This document shows positions 1 to 7,997 of a DNA stretch of 64,000 nucleotides, piece after piece. The stretch lies in the NCBI GenBank assembly GCA_947085045.1, contig CAMTUU010000004.1, forward strand, positions 62,001 through 126,000. Direction: 5' to 3'. The DNA is from Pseudolysinimonas_A sp947085045 (GTDB lineage Bacteria > Actinomycetota > Actinomycetes > Actinomycetales > Microbacteriaceae). Below the pieces are notes generated by a model. It made no database searches and was not told the DNA's origin. It saw nothing but the letters and a program-made list of their open reading frames with translations. Within the stretch, counting starts at the first letter, position 1, and each line of letters begins with the position of its first letter. A program made the position numbers and the translations under genes.

Positions 1-1
1 C

Positions 2-1636
2 GAGGACATCGCCGTGCCGGTCGACCGGCTCGCGGAGACCTGCGCGGGGCTGACCCGGCTGTTCGAGATCCACGGCTACGGCGACGCCGTCATCTTCGGG
101 CACGCGAAGGACGGCAACGTGCACTTCCTGCTGGTCGAGGATTTCGAGATCCCGTCGAACGTGGCGCGCTACCGGGCGTTCACGGAAGACATGGTGGAAC
201 TCGTCCTCGGCGCCGGCGGCACGCTCAAGGCCGAGCACGGCACCGGCAAGATCATGGCGCCGTTCGTGGCACGGCAGTACGGGCCGTTCCTCTACGGGCT
301 CATGCGCGACGTCAAGCGCGCGTTCGACCCGGCGGGAATCCTCAATCCCGACACGATCCTCACCGACGACCCCGACCTGCACCTGCGGAACCTCAAGTCG
401 ACGCCGACGGTCGAGGCCGAGGTCGACCGCTGCGTGGAGTGCGGCTACTGCGAGCCGGTCTGTCCGTCGAAGGACCTCACGACCACCCCGCGGCAGCGCA
501 TCGTGGTGCGGCGCGCGCTCGCCGATGCGGAGGCGCGGGGCGACACCCGTCTCGTGCGGGAACTGCGCCGCGAGTCGGAGTACGAGGTCGTCGACACCTG
601 CGCGGTCGACGGGATGTGCCAGACCGCGTGTCCCGTGCTGATCAACACCGGCGACCTCGTGCGGCGCCTGCGCTCCGAGACCGTCGGTGCCGTCGAGAGC
701 GCGGCCTGGGGGGTCGCCGGAACGGCGTGGAAGCCGGTCACCCGGGTGGCGTCCGCCGTGCTCTCGGTCGCCGCGGTGCTGCCGGCGCCGGTGATCCAGC
801 TGCCGAACCGCGCCGCCCGGGCGGTGCTCGGCACCGACACCCTCCCGTTGTGGAGCCCGGATCTGCCACGCGGAGGCGCTCGTCGTCGGCCCTCGGGCTC
901 GGCGACCGCGCAGGCCGTCTCCTTCCAGGCGTGCGTCGGCACGATGTTCGGGCCGGCCGAGGGCGGCGAGGGCGTCGCCGCCGCGCTGCTCTCGCTCGCC
1001 GCGAAAGCCGGAGTCGAGTTGCTCCAGCCGGAGGAGATCGGCGGGCTGTGCTGCGGCACCCCGTGGAAGTCGAAGGGGATGCTCGACGGCTACGCCGCCA
1101 TGGTCGAGCGCACGATCGGGTCGCTGTGGCGCGCGAGCGACGGGGGCCGACTGCCGATCGTCAGCGACAACTCGTCGTGCTCCGAAGGCATCGTGCTCGC
1201 CCTCGAGAAGGCGATCTCGTCGCACGCCGAGTACGAGAGTCTGCGCATCCTCGACGCCGTCGACTTCGCGGCCGAGCACCTGCTGCCGCTGCTCGAGGTC
1301 AGCGCAGATCTCGACAGCATCGTCGTGCACCCCACCTGCTCGAGCACCCGCGCGGGGTCGAACGCCCACCTCGCGCAACTCGCCGCCGCCGTCGCGACCG
1401 AGGTCGTCATCCCCGACGACTGGGGCTGCTGCGCCTTCGCCGGCGACCGCGGGATGCTGCATCCCGAACTGACCGCGAGCGCCACCGTGCGCGAAGCCCA
1501 CGAGGTCGACTCTCGCGAATTCGACGCCTATGTGTCGTGCAACCGCACCTGCGAGATCGGCATGACCCGGGCCACCGGGCAGCCCTATCACCACGTTCTG
1601 GAAGTCCTGGATCGATCGGCGAGGAGCCGCAGATGA
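2..1636 (+). CDS. FAD-linked oxidase / Fe-S dicluster / CCG-domain oxidoreductase (5' truncated)
   Basis: C-terminal 544 residues of a large membrane-associated flavoprotein of the D-lactate/2-hydroxyacid dehydrogenase class; the frame is open to the window edge, so the FAD-binding N-terminus lies outside. The first ~125 residues match the C-terminal cap of FAD-linked oxidases (a GTGKIMAPF segment and an FDPAGILNPD motif). A ferredoxin-like pair of 4Fe-4S motifs follows (CVECGYCEPVCP at about 430-465, CAVDGMCQTACP at about 600-635), then two cysteine-rich CCG motifs (GLCCGTPW, CCAFAGDRG). This layout is known for single-chain D-lactate or glycolate oxidases that pass electrons to quinone. It overlaps the next gene (ATGA), so it is probably cotranscribed with the two reductases. 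The exact substrate cannot be read from sequence. Confidence 0.88.
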   Translation, partial: EDIAVPVDRLAETCAGLTRLFEIHGYGDAVIFGHAKDGNVHFLLVEDFEIPSNVARYRAFTEDMVELVLGAGGTLKAEHGTGKIMAPFVARQYGPFLYGLMRDVKRAFDPAGILNPDTILTDDPDLHLRNLKSTPTVEAEVDRCVECGYCEPVCPSKDLTTTPRQRIVVRRALADAEARGDTRLVRELRRESEYEVVDTCAVDGMCQTACPVLINTGDLVRRLRSETVGAVESAAWGVAGTAWKPVTRVASAVLSVAAVLPAPVIQLPNRAARAVLGTDTLPLWSPDLPRGGARRRPSGSATAQAVSFQACVGTMFGPAEGGEGVAAALLSLAAKAGVELLQPEEIGGLCCGTPWKSKGMLDGYAAMVERTIGSLWRASDGGRLPIVSDNSSCSEGIVLALEKAISSHAEYESLRILDAVDFAAEHLLPLLEVSADLDSIVVHPTCSSTRAGSNAHLAQLAAAVATEVVIPDDWGCCAFAGDRGMLHPELTASATVREAHEVDSREFDAYVSCNRTCEIGMTRATGQPYHHVLEVLDRSARSRR

Positions 1637-2307
1637 GAAGAGCGCTGATCACCGGCGGGCAGAGCGGTCTCGGCGCCGCCTGCGCGACACGACTGCGCGC
1701 CGACGGGGTGGAGGTGCTGACGGTCGACCTCGCCGCCGAGGCCGACCTCTCCCTCGATATCACCGATGCGGATGCCGTGGCCGCCGCGATCGCCGACGTC
1801 GGACCGGTCGACATCCTGGTCAACAGCGCCGGCATCGTCGGACCGAACGTGCCGTTCTGGGAGGCGCCGCCGGAGAAGTGGCGGCAGACCTTCGACGTCA
1901 ACGTGCACGGGCTGTTCAACGTCACGCGCGCCGTGATCCCCGGGATGATCGCCGCCGGATGGGGTCGCATCGTCAACCTCGCGAGCATGGCCGGCAAGGA
2001 CGGCAACCCGAACCTCGCCGCCTACTCGGCGTCGAAGGCGGCGGTCATCGGCCTCACCAAGTCGCTCGGAAAGGAGCTCGCGAAGACCGGCGTGATCGTC
2101 AACGCGATCGCGCCCGCCGTGATCGACACCCCGATGAACGCCGCGACCGACCCCGCCGTGCTCGCGCACATCACCTCGCTCATCCCGATGGGGCGCGTCG
2201 GTCGTCCCGAGGAGGTCGCGGCACTCATCGCCTGGCTGTCCTCCGACGAGTGCAGCTTCTCGACCGGCGCGGTGTACGACATCAGCGGTGGCCGCGCCAC
2301 CTACTGA
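1633..2307 (+). CDS. SDR-family oxidoreductase (FabG-like) 1
   Basis: A 224-residue classical short-chain dehydrogenase. Visible are the Rossmann TGGQSGLG motif near residue 8, an NSAG motif, and the catalytic Tyr-Lys pair in YSASK. The start ATG overlaps the TGA of the preceding oxidase. The C-terminus (FSTGAVYDISGGRATY) is typical of SDRs acting on sugars or hydroxyacids. The oxidase context suggests NAD(P)-dependent interconversion of a hydroxy- and a keto-acid or sugar intermediate; that is inference. A longer frame beginning near 439 is an out-of-frame shadow of the upstream gene and is not used. Confidence 0.9.
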   Translation: MRRALITGGQSGLGAACATRLRADGVEVLTVDLAAEADLSLDITDADAVAAAIADVGPVDILVNSAGIVGPNVPFWEAPPEKWRQTFDVNVHGLFNVTRAVIPGMIAAGWGRIVNLASMAGKDGNPNLAAYSASKAAVIGLTKSLGKELAKTGVIVNAIAPAVIDTPMNAATDPAVLAHITSLIPMGRVGRPEEVAALIAWLSSDECSFSTGAVYDISGGRATY

Positions 2308-2326
2308 GCTCTCGAAAGGACTCGAC

Positions 2327-3073
2327 ATGACCGAATTCGACGGAGCCGTCGCCATCGTCACCGGCGGCGCGAGCGGCCTCGGGGCCGCGACCGCCGCGCT
2401 GCTGCAGTCCCGCGGGGCGCGGGTGGCCGTACTCGACCGCACGCTCGAGGGGGTGCCCGCGGAGTTCTTCACCGCTCAGTGCGATGTCACGTCGTCGGAG
2501 CAGGTGGATGCCGCGGTCGCCGCCGTCGCCGAGCACTTCGGCGGCATCGACATCGTCATCAACAACGCCGGCATCGGGGCGGCGGGCGACGTGTCGGCGA
2601 ACGACGACGCCGAGTGGCACCGGGTGTTCGACGTCAACGTCGTGGGCATTGCCCGGGTCACCCGTGCCGCGCTCCCGTACCTGAGGCGGTCGAAGGTGGC
2701 CGCGGTCGTGAACACGAGTTCGGTCGTCGCTCCGGTCGGCGTTCCGAACCGCGCGCTCTACTCGGCGACGAAGGGCGCGGTGTCGTCGCTCACCCGGGCG
2801 ATGGCCGCCGACCACGTGCGCGAAGGCATCCGGGTCAACGCGGTGGAGCCGGGCACCGCCGACACCCCGTGGGTGGGCCGCCTGCTCGGCGCCGCCGACG
2901 ATCCGGCCGCCGCGGAGACGTCCCTCAAGGCCCGCCAGCCGATGAAGCGGCTCGTGCGCCCCGACGAGGTCGCGCACGCGATCGCGTACCTCGCGTCACC
3001 GCTCTCGTCGTCGACGACCGGGACCCTGCTCTCCGTCGACGGCGGGATGGCGGGCATCCAGCTTCCTCACTGA
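2327..3073 (+). CDS. SDR-family oxidoreductase 2
   Basis: A 248-residue classical SDR with a TGGASGLGAA cofactor loop, NNAGIG, and catalytic YSATK. I chose the ATG at 2327 rather than the upstream in-frame start at 2288 because GAAAGGA (2314-2320) is well placed as a ribosome binding site and the protein then begins MTEFDGAVAIVTGG as is usual for the family. It lies 19 nt after SDR 1, so the three genes probably form one operon. Two non-identical SDRs side by side suggest two successive redox steps or two stereochemical choices on related substrates; no specific pathway is claimed. Its last 7 bases overlap the convergent DUF7882 gene. Confidence 0.9.
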   Translation: MTEFDGAVAIVTGGASGLGAATAALLQSRGARVAVLDRTLEGVPAEFFTAQCDVTSSEQVDAAVAAVAEHFGGIDIVINNAGIGAAGDVSANDDAEWHRVFDVNVVGIARVTRAALPYLRRSKVAAVVNTSSVVAPVGVPNRALYSATKGAVSSLTRAMAADHVREGIRVNAVEPGTADTPWVGRLLGAADDPAAAETSLKARQPMKRLVRPDEVAHAIAYLASPLSSSTTGTLLSVDGGMAGIQLPH

Positions 3074-3408
3074 GCCGCCGTCATGGCCGTGCGCATCCTC
3101 GGTGCGCTGGCGAGGGAGGCGCCGGTCAGCTCCACCCCGTGACCCGACGAGGCCTCGACGCTCATCGCCTCGAGACGCGCTCGGTCGAGCGCGACCCGGG
3201 AGGTCGACTCGAACGCGAAGTGCAGGTCGCATTCGTCGTGCATCCAGACGCTGCTGCGGCCCCGTCCGGTCTCGACCGAGTCCGTCCAGGAGAGCATGAA
3301 TCCCTCCTTGCGGCGGAACTTGGTGCTCGCCACCGTCTTCAGCAGCAGCAGAGTGCTGTCGCCCATCGAGATCGGCGTGCGTGCCGATCCGTAGAACATC
3401 GTGCCCAT
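3067..3408 (-). CDS. DUF7882-like small protein
   Basis: A 113-residue protein starting MGTMFYGSARTPISMGD, the characteristic opening of a small family common in Microbacteriaceae (DUF7882; older annotations sometimes call members ATP-dependent DNA ligase, which the sequence does not support). It contains conserved WTDSVETGRGRSSVWMH and FAFESTSRVALDRARLEAM segments. No signal peptide, membrane segment or catalytic motif is visible. In-frame codons extend upstream to 3477, but the family's usual N-terminus fixes the ATG at 3408. Function is unknown. Confidence 0.75.
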   Translation of the reverse strand: MGTMFYGSARTPISMGDSTLLLLKTVASTKFRRKEGFMLSWTDSVETGRGRSSVWMHDECDLHFAFESTSRVALDRARLEAMSVEASSGHGVELTGASLASAPRMRTAMTAAQ

Positions 3409-3508
3409 GGTGCCGAGTCCTTGCGGTCGCGAGGGTCGTCGCCTCGCCGGACGGTCGCTCCCGCACCTTACGCCCATCGGCTGCCGACCGGCGCGACGGG
3501 CGTCCTCG

Positions 3509-4705
3509 TCACGCGGCGGCCACCGGGTCGCCCGGGTGGAGCACGACCTTGATGCAGCCGTCGTCCTTCTTCTTGAAGAGGTCGTAAAGTGCGGGCGCCT
3601 CCTCGAGCGAGCCGTGGTGGGTGACGAGGTCCATGACGCCCAGGGGGTCCGACGGGTCCTCGATGATCGGCCACAGCGTCGGGATCCAGCGCTGCACGTT
3701 GCACTGCCCCATCCGCAGCGTGAGCCCCTTGTCGAACATGGTCAGCATCGGCATTGGGTCGGCGACCCCGCCGTAGACGCCGCTGAGCGACACCGTGCCG
3801 CCGCGCTGCACCGCCTCGATCGCGGTCATCAGCGCGGCGAGTCGGTCCACGCTGAGGCTCTTCGCGAGGCGCTTCGACGCGGCGCTCGGCAGAAGCCCCG
3901 TGACGTTCTGCGCGAAGGCGGCCACCGGGTTGCCGTGCGCCTCCATGCCCACCGCGTCGACGACCGAGTGCGCGCCGCGGCCCTCCGTGCGGTCGAGGAT
4001 CTGCTGCTGCAGGTCATCCGCGAGGTCGAGCGTCTCGACGCCGTACTTCTCGGCGAGGGCGCGGCGCTCGGGCACCGGGTCGACGCCGATGACACGCGCG
4101 CCGCGATACGCCGCGATGCGCGCGGCGAACTGTCCTACCGGGCCGAGGCCGACGACGAGCAAGGTGCCGCCTCGAGGCACGTCCGCATCGTCGACGCCCT
4201 GCCATGCGGTCGGCAGGATGTCGCTGAGGAAGAGGTAGCGCTCGTCCGGCAGGTCGGTGTGGATGACCATCGCGTTGAAGTCGGCGAGCGGCACCCGCAG
4301 GTACTCGGCCTGGCCGCCCGGGATCCGACCGTACAGCTCGGTGTAGCCGTAGAGGTCGGCGCCCGCGCGCTGGTCGCGGTTCTGGGTCGTCTCGCATTGG
4401 GTGGTCAGCCCGCGCAGACACATGTAGCACTGGCCGCAGGCGATCACGAACGGGATGACGACCCGGTCGCCGACGCGGAGCTCACGCACGGCGCTGCCCA
4501 CCTCCACGATGACGCCCATCGGTTCGTGCCCGAGCACGTCGTCTTTGTGAAGGAACGGCGCGAGCACGTCGAGCAGATGCAGATCGGACCCGCACACCGC
4601 TGTCGAGGTGATGCGGATGATCGCGTCGGTCGGCTCGAGGATCGTCGGATCCGGGACATCCTCGACGGAGACGGTGAGGGGACGCTGCCAGGTGAGAGCT
4701 CTCAT
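3509..4705 (-). CDS. zinc-dependent alcohol dehydrogenase (MDR superfamily)
   Basis: A 398-residue medium-chain dehydrogenase. The catalytic zinc ligands are visible as Cys in AVCGSDLH and His-Glu in GHEPMG. The structural-zinc lobe has all four cysteines (CGQCYMC, then C after seven residues). A GLGPVGQFAARIA Rossmann motif and an Asp in VDPVPERR indicate NAD preference. An insertion around SAASKRLAKSLSVDRLAALMTAIEAVQRGG places it with the formaldehyde-dehydrogenase-like/threonine-dehydrogenase-like branch. A GC-rich hairpin separates it from the upstream pseudogene, so it probably has its own promoter. Substrate not predictable. Confidence 0.88.
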   Translation of the reverse strand: MRALTWQRPLTVSVEDVPDPTILEPTDAIIRITSTAVCGSDLHLLDVLAPFLHKDDVLGHEPMGVIVEVGSAVRELRVGDRVVIPFVIACGQCYMCLRGLTTQCETTQNRDQRAGADLYGYTELYGRIPGGQAEYLRVPLADFNAMVIHTDLPDERYLFLSDILPTAWQGVDDADVPRGGTLLVVGLGPVGQFAARIAAYRGARVIGVDPVPERRALAEKYGVETLDLADDLQQQILDRTEGRGAHSVVDAVGMEAHGNPVAAFAQNVTGLLPSAASKRLAKSLSVDRLAALMTAIEAVQRGGTVSLSGVYGGVADPMPMLTMFDKGLTLRMGQCNVQRWIPTLWPIIEDPSDPLGVMDLVTHHGSLEEAPALYDLFKKKDDGCIKVVLHPGDPVAAA

Positions 4706-4731
4706 ATGCCAGGTCTACGTTCCGGGACGGT

Positions 4732-4762
4732 ATCGCGGGAGGGCTTGCGGAATCCCCCCGCG
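4732..4762 (-). terminator. GC-rich hairpin between pseudogene and alcohol dehydrogenase
   Basis: Arms of the type CGCGGG(A)GGG and CCC(C)CCGCG pair around a ten-base loop, between the end of the quinone-reductase pseudogene and the alcohol dehydrogenase start on the same strand. There is no clear T-run, so it is a weak terminator call. Confidence 0.4.
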
Positions 4763-4777
4763 GAGTGCAGACCACCG

Positions 4778-5765
4778 TCAGGCGCGGCCCTTGAGGATGA
4801 GATGCCAGTACACCCACGGCAGGATGTGGCGGTCGAAGACCCAGGTGAGGCGGCGCTCCCGGGCGAGGCCCATCCAGAACGGGATCGTCGGCTTCCGCCG
4901 GTACCGGTCGTCGAATTCGGCGAACACCACCGTGTTCCGGGAGACCGTGAACGGCGCCACGCTATAGCCGGTGTACTCCGCCGTCGGCTCCTCGCCGCGG
5001 AGCACCGAGCGCAGGTTCTGCGCCAGCACCTTCGTCTGCTTGCGCAACGCGCCGCCCGACTTCGAGTTGCGGGTCGCGGCGGCGTCGCCGAGGGCCCAGA
5101 CCTCCGGATACCGCGGGTGCCGCAACGCGATCGCGTCGATCGCGGCGAAACCGTCGGCCTCGGGCGAACTCAGTCCGATCCGGGACTCGGTGCCGTCGTC
5201 GGCACGGATCACGATCGAGCGCGCGGCGCCGTTCACCTCGGCGAAGATCGTCGGCGTCGGCACGATCAGCACCACCCGGATGTCGTCGAGCACGCCGGTC
5301 GCGCGCCCGTAGTCGCACGCGAGGTACATCGGCTTTTGCGACGCCCCGGAGCACGCCGCGGGGCCGGGTGGTTCGGTGAACACGACGGTGCCGCTGGTCA
5401 GTCGCTTGAGCAGGCGCGAGGTCTTCGCGGCGAGGTCGATCTCGTAGTGCGACGAGACGGCGGGCATTGCGATCGCCTCCGGCAGACCGGGGTCAGATCC
5501 CAGTGGCGCTCCATGCCGGGGCAGACGCTGAGGTGCCCGTAGCCCAGCACCTCACCCGAGGCGAGGGTCACGGTGCGCCCCGACGGGTCGACCGAGGTCA
5601 CCGGGTCGCGGATCCAGCCGACACCGCGCGGCAGCGCCTGCCGCTGCGGACGCTTGGCCGCGGCTCGACCACGACCACATCCTCGATCCCGTACCGGTGC
5701 AGCCGTCCGGCGACCGACAGCCCGGCATTGCCGCCGCCGATCACGATGACGCTGCGCGTGGTCAT
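4778..5765 (-). pseudogene. decayed sulfide:quinone oxidoreductase-like FAD protein
   Basis: Three consecutive reading frames together spell one SQR-like flavoprotein. The ATG at 5765 begins a standard N-terminus with the FAD motif VIGGGNAGLS and runs to about 5649. The frame then shifts to a piece containing LPRGVGWIRDPV and LSVCPGMERHWDLTPV (about 5640-5484), and shifts again to the C-terminal part (5467-4778) with TSGTVVF, GDAAATRNSKSGGALRKQT and the membrane-binding tail. Compared with the family's usual ~390 residues, two internal stretches are missing: after the first FAD motif, and between TIFAEVNG and ADGFAAIDAI. Two frameshifts plus two deletions make this a pseudogene rather than sequencing noise. 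Its start overlaps the end of the AI-2E-type gene (ATGA). Confidence 0.85.
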
Positions 5766-6913
5766 GCGATGCGTCCGGCCTTGGGCCGCGCCCAGCGCGC
5801 CGGCAGGTTCGGCCCGTCCCACACCTGGATGACGCCCCACACGGCGGCGGTGATCGGAACGGCGAGCACGGCGCCGAGCACACCGCCGACGCCGGCGCCG
5901 ACGGTCAGCGCGACGAGGATGACGAACGCGTGCAGCCGCATCGAGCGCCCCATCAGCACCGGCTGCAAGAAGTTGCCCTCCAGCTGGTTCACGAGCACCA
6001 CCACCCCGACGACGATGAGCGCCGTCACCCAGCCGTTGGCGACCAGCGCGACCAGGGCGGCGAACGTGCCCGCGAGGGTGGCGCCGACGATCGGGATGAA
6101 GGCCAGCAGGAACACCAGCACCGCCAGGGGGATGGCGAGCGGCACCTGCAGGATCAGCAACCCGATGAGGATGCCGACGGCGTCGACGAGGGCGACCGCC
6201 GCGGTGCCGCGCACGTAGGAGCCGAACACCGACACGGTCTTGTCGCCGATGCGGTGCGCCCGCTCGTACTGCTCGCCCTGGAACGGCCGCAGCACGAACT
6301 CCCACATCACCGGACCGTCCTTGAGGAAGAAGAACAGGATCGTGACGAGCAGGATCAGTCCGACGACGAAGTTCGCGACCGCACCGGCACCCGCGAGGGC
6401 GCCCGAGCCGAACTGCGAACTGGTGAGGAAGTCCGTCGCCTGAGCGAGGAGGTCGTCGATCTGCTCCGACGTCGGGAAGAACGGGAGTTGCCGGGCCCAG
6501 TCGGTGAAGGTCGCGAAGCCGCCCTGCGCCTGCTCGTACAGGTCGGCCCACTGGGTGCGCACGGCCGAATAGATCAGCCAGCCGATGCCCCCCAGCACGG
6601 CGAAGATCGCGAACATCGAGATCAGGGTGGCGGCCACCGACGGGATGCCGCGCTTCCGCATCCTGCTCATCACCGGCGCCAGCGCGCTCGCGATGATGAG
6701 CGCGAGCACGAGGGGGATCGTCACGATCGTGAGTTCGCGGATCAGGAAGATGATGCCCGCCAGCACGACCACGACGACGATCACCTGCAGGGCGCGGGTG
6801 GCGAGCCGGCCGAACGCGTCGGCCCAGAGGCTCCACGGCGGGCGGGTGGCCCGCGACGGCACGTCGCTCGCGACGACTCGGACGGGTTTCGGTTCGCGGC
6901 GGAAGAGTCTCAC
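5762..6913 (-). CDS. AI-2E family (PerM/TqsA-like) transporter
   Basis: A polytopic membrane protein of about 383 residues with the family pattern: two N-terminal helices (VIVVVVVLAGIIFLI...), a long soluble segment (YEQAQGGFATFTDWARQLPFFPTSEQIDDLL), then five or six C-terminal helices including NQLEGNFLQPVLMGR and a Gly-rich GAGVGGVLGAVLAVPI segment, all hallmarks of the family. Members export autoinducer-2 or act as Na+/H+ antiporters; the role here is not resolved. I prefer the GTG at 6913 (VRLFRREPK); an in-frame ATG at 6982 would add 23 Pro/Arg-rich residues and push into the divergent promoter space. Its end overlaps the start of the SQR pseudogene, so the two were once an operon. Confidence 0.87.
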   Translation of the reverse strand: MRLFRREPKPVRVVASDVPSRATRPPWSLWADAFGRLATRALQVIVVVVVLAGIIFLIRELTIVTIPLVLALIIASALAPVMSRMRKRGIPSVAATLISMFAIFAVLGGIGWLIYSAVRTQWADLYEQAQGGFATFTDWARQLPFFPTSEQIDDLLAQATDFLTSSQFGSGALAGAGAVANFVVGLILLVTILFFFLKDGPVMWEFVLRPFQGEQYERAHRIGDKTVSVFGSYVRGTAAVALVDAVGILIGLLILQVPLAIPLAVLVFLLAFIPIVGATLAGTFAALVALVANGWVTALIVVGVVVLVNQLEGNFLQPVLMGRSMRLHAFVILVALTVGAGVGGVLGAVLAVPITAAVWGVIQVWDGPNLPARWARPKAGRIA

Positions 6914-6995
6914 GCTGCGACGGTACGTGGCACTTCGCGTCGGCGGCGGGTCTTCCGCTCCGGCCTCCGGCAGGCTACGCACCTACCCTGAGGTC

Positions 6996-7343
6996 ATGGA
7001 TCACGTGCAGCTCCGCCGTTTCGTCGCCGCGGCGCGGCACCTGCATTTCGCCCACGCGGCGAAGGATCTCGGCATCCCGCGTCCCACTCTGGTCGCCGCC
7101 ATCCGCGAGATGGAGGCGCAGCTCGGGTACGAACTGTTCGACGGGTCGTCGGGCACGACACGGCTGACGCCAGCCGGTGCCGAGTTGCTCGTCGACGCCG
7201 AACGGCAACTGGAGAGGTCGGCGGCCGCCGCTGCGGCGTCGGCGCCGAAGCCGGGCGGTAAGGCGAAGGCGTCGAAGGGCAAGGGTCGCGCGCCCGCGGT
7301 GAAGGGGGAGCGCAAGCCGGGGAGGCCGCGCCAGGGGCGCTAG
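6996..7343 (+). CDS. LysR-type HTH-only DNA-binding protein
   Basis: A 115-residue protein that begins with a complete LysR winged-helix domain (MDHVQLRRFVAAARHLHFAHAAKDLGIPR..., recognition helix RPTLVAAIREMEAQLGYELF, wing TRLTPAGAELL) but has no effector-binding domain. In place of the usual ~200-residue C-terminus is a lysine/arginine-rich tail (KPGGKAKASKGKGRAP... ending KPGRPRQGR), the last part resembling an AT-hook core. The stop is genuine and the next gene's regulatory region follows at once, so this is not a frameshift within the visible sequence. It could be a nucleoid-type or ligand-independent regulator. It is divergent from the AI-2E-type transporter, a possible target. Confidence 0.75.
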   Translation: MDHVQLRRFVAAARHLHFAHAAKDLGIPRPTLVAAIREMEAQLGYELFDGSSGTTRLTPAGAELLVDAERQLERSAAAAAASAPKPGGKAKASKGKGRAPAVKGERKPGRPRQGR

Positions 7344-7395
7344 TTGCACTCCCATTCCTGAAGTGCAATACTGCACTCTATGTCGCAAAGTGCAA
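7344..7395. promoter_or_regulatory. tandem TetR operators over a leaderless promoter
   Basis: Two copies of the same inverted repeat stand head to tail: TTGCACT-N11-AGTGCAA at 7344-7368 and CTGCACT-N11-AGTGCAA at 7371-7395, 27 bp apart. The inner half-sites also make the compact palindrome AGTGCAATACTGCACT (7362-7377). TTGCAC (7344-7349) is a plausible -35 with AATACT as the -10 after 17 bases; transcription would then begin at or next to the ATG at 7380. No ribosome binding site precedes that ATG, which fits a leaderless mRNA. The second operator extends into the coding region. Autoregulation by the TetR protein is inferred. Confidence 0.7.
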
Positions 7396-7997
7396 TCTCG
7401 ACGCGACGCTCGGAACGCAAGGCCGCGACCGCGTCGCGTCTCACCACCCTCGCCCGTCGCCTGACCGCCGAACGCGGGCTGAGCGGGTTCACGATCGAGG
7501 AGCTCTGCGACGAGGTCGGCGTCTCGCGCCGCACCTTCTTCAACTACTTCCCGTCGAAGGAAGAAGCCGTCATCGGCGTCGACGAGTCGGAGCAGGCGGA
7601 GCGGTTCGCGAGCACCTTCCTCTTTCTCGGCTCGCGCGGCTGGCCCGCCGTCGTCGACGACCTCATCAGCATCGCCGTCGAGCACGTGCGCGAGACCGAG
7701 CATTCGCTCGACGAGCACGCCGAGTTCATCACCGCGATCGGCCGCGAGCCCAAGCTGCTCGCCCGGTTCATGAGCGTCACGCGCGAGCGCGAGCAGCAGA
7801 TCGCGGAGCTCATCGCCGCCCGCGAAGGCGTCCCGACCAGCGACCCGCGGGCCCGAGCCGCCGTGCTGATCGTCGGCACCGTCCTCCGCGGAGCCGGCGA
7901 CAGCATCCTCGACCCCGCCGACGGCCGCGACTTCGCTGCCGCCATCACCGACTCCCTCGCGGCTCTCCGCGCGGTTCTCACCCAGGAAGACGCATGA
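7380..7997 (+). CDS. TetR-family transcriptional regulator
   Basis: A 205-residue TetR protein. The N-terminal HTH is clear (AERGLSGFTIEELCDEVGVSRRTFFNYFPSKEEAVIG, about residues 28-65), followed by an all-helical ligand domain with no recognisable effector signature. The ATG lies inside the tandem operator. The stop overlaps the start of the downstream MFS pump (ATGA at 7994-7997), so regulator and pump are one operon. The arrangement predicts substrate-induced derepression of the pump. Confidence 0.92.
   Translation: MSQSAISTRRSERKAATASRLTTLARRLTAERGLSGFTIEELCDEVGVSRRTFFNYFPSKEEAVIGVDESEQAERFASTFLFLGSRGWPAVVDDLISIAVEHVRETEHSLDEHAEFITAIGREPKLLARFMSVTREREQQIAELIAAREGVPTSDPRARAAVLIVGTVLRGAGDSILDPADGRDFAAAITDSLAALRAVLTQEDA

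Noticed and set aside
439..1632. Long plus-strand frame overlapping the FAD/Fe-S oxidase
   Set aside because: Arg/Ala-rich low-complexity translation out of phase with a clearly conserved protein; only its last part (from 1633) is a real SDR.
3401..5542. 713-codon plus-strand frame opposite the alcohol dehydrogenase
   Set aside because: Composition is Arg/His/Asp-rich, typical of antisense frames in GC-rich coding DNA, with no domain.
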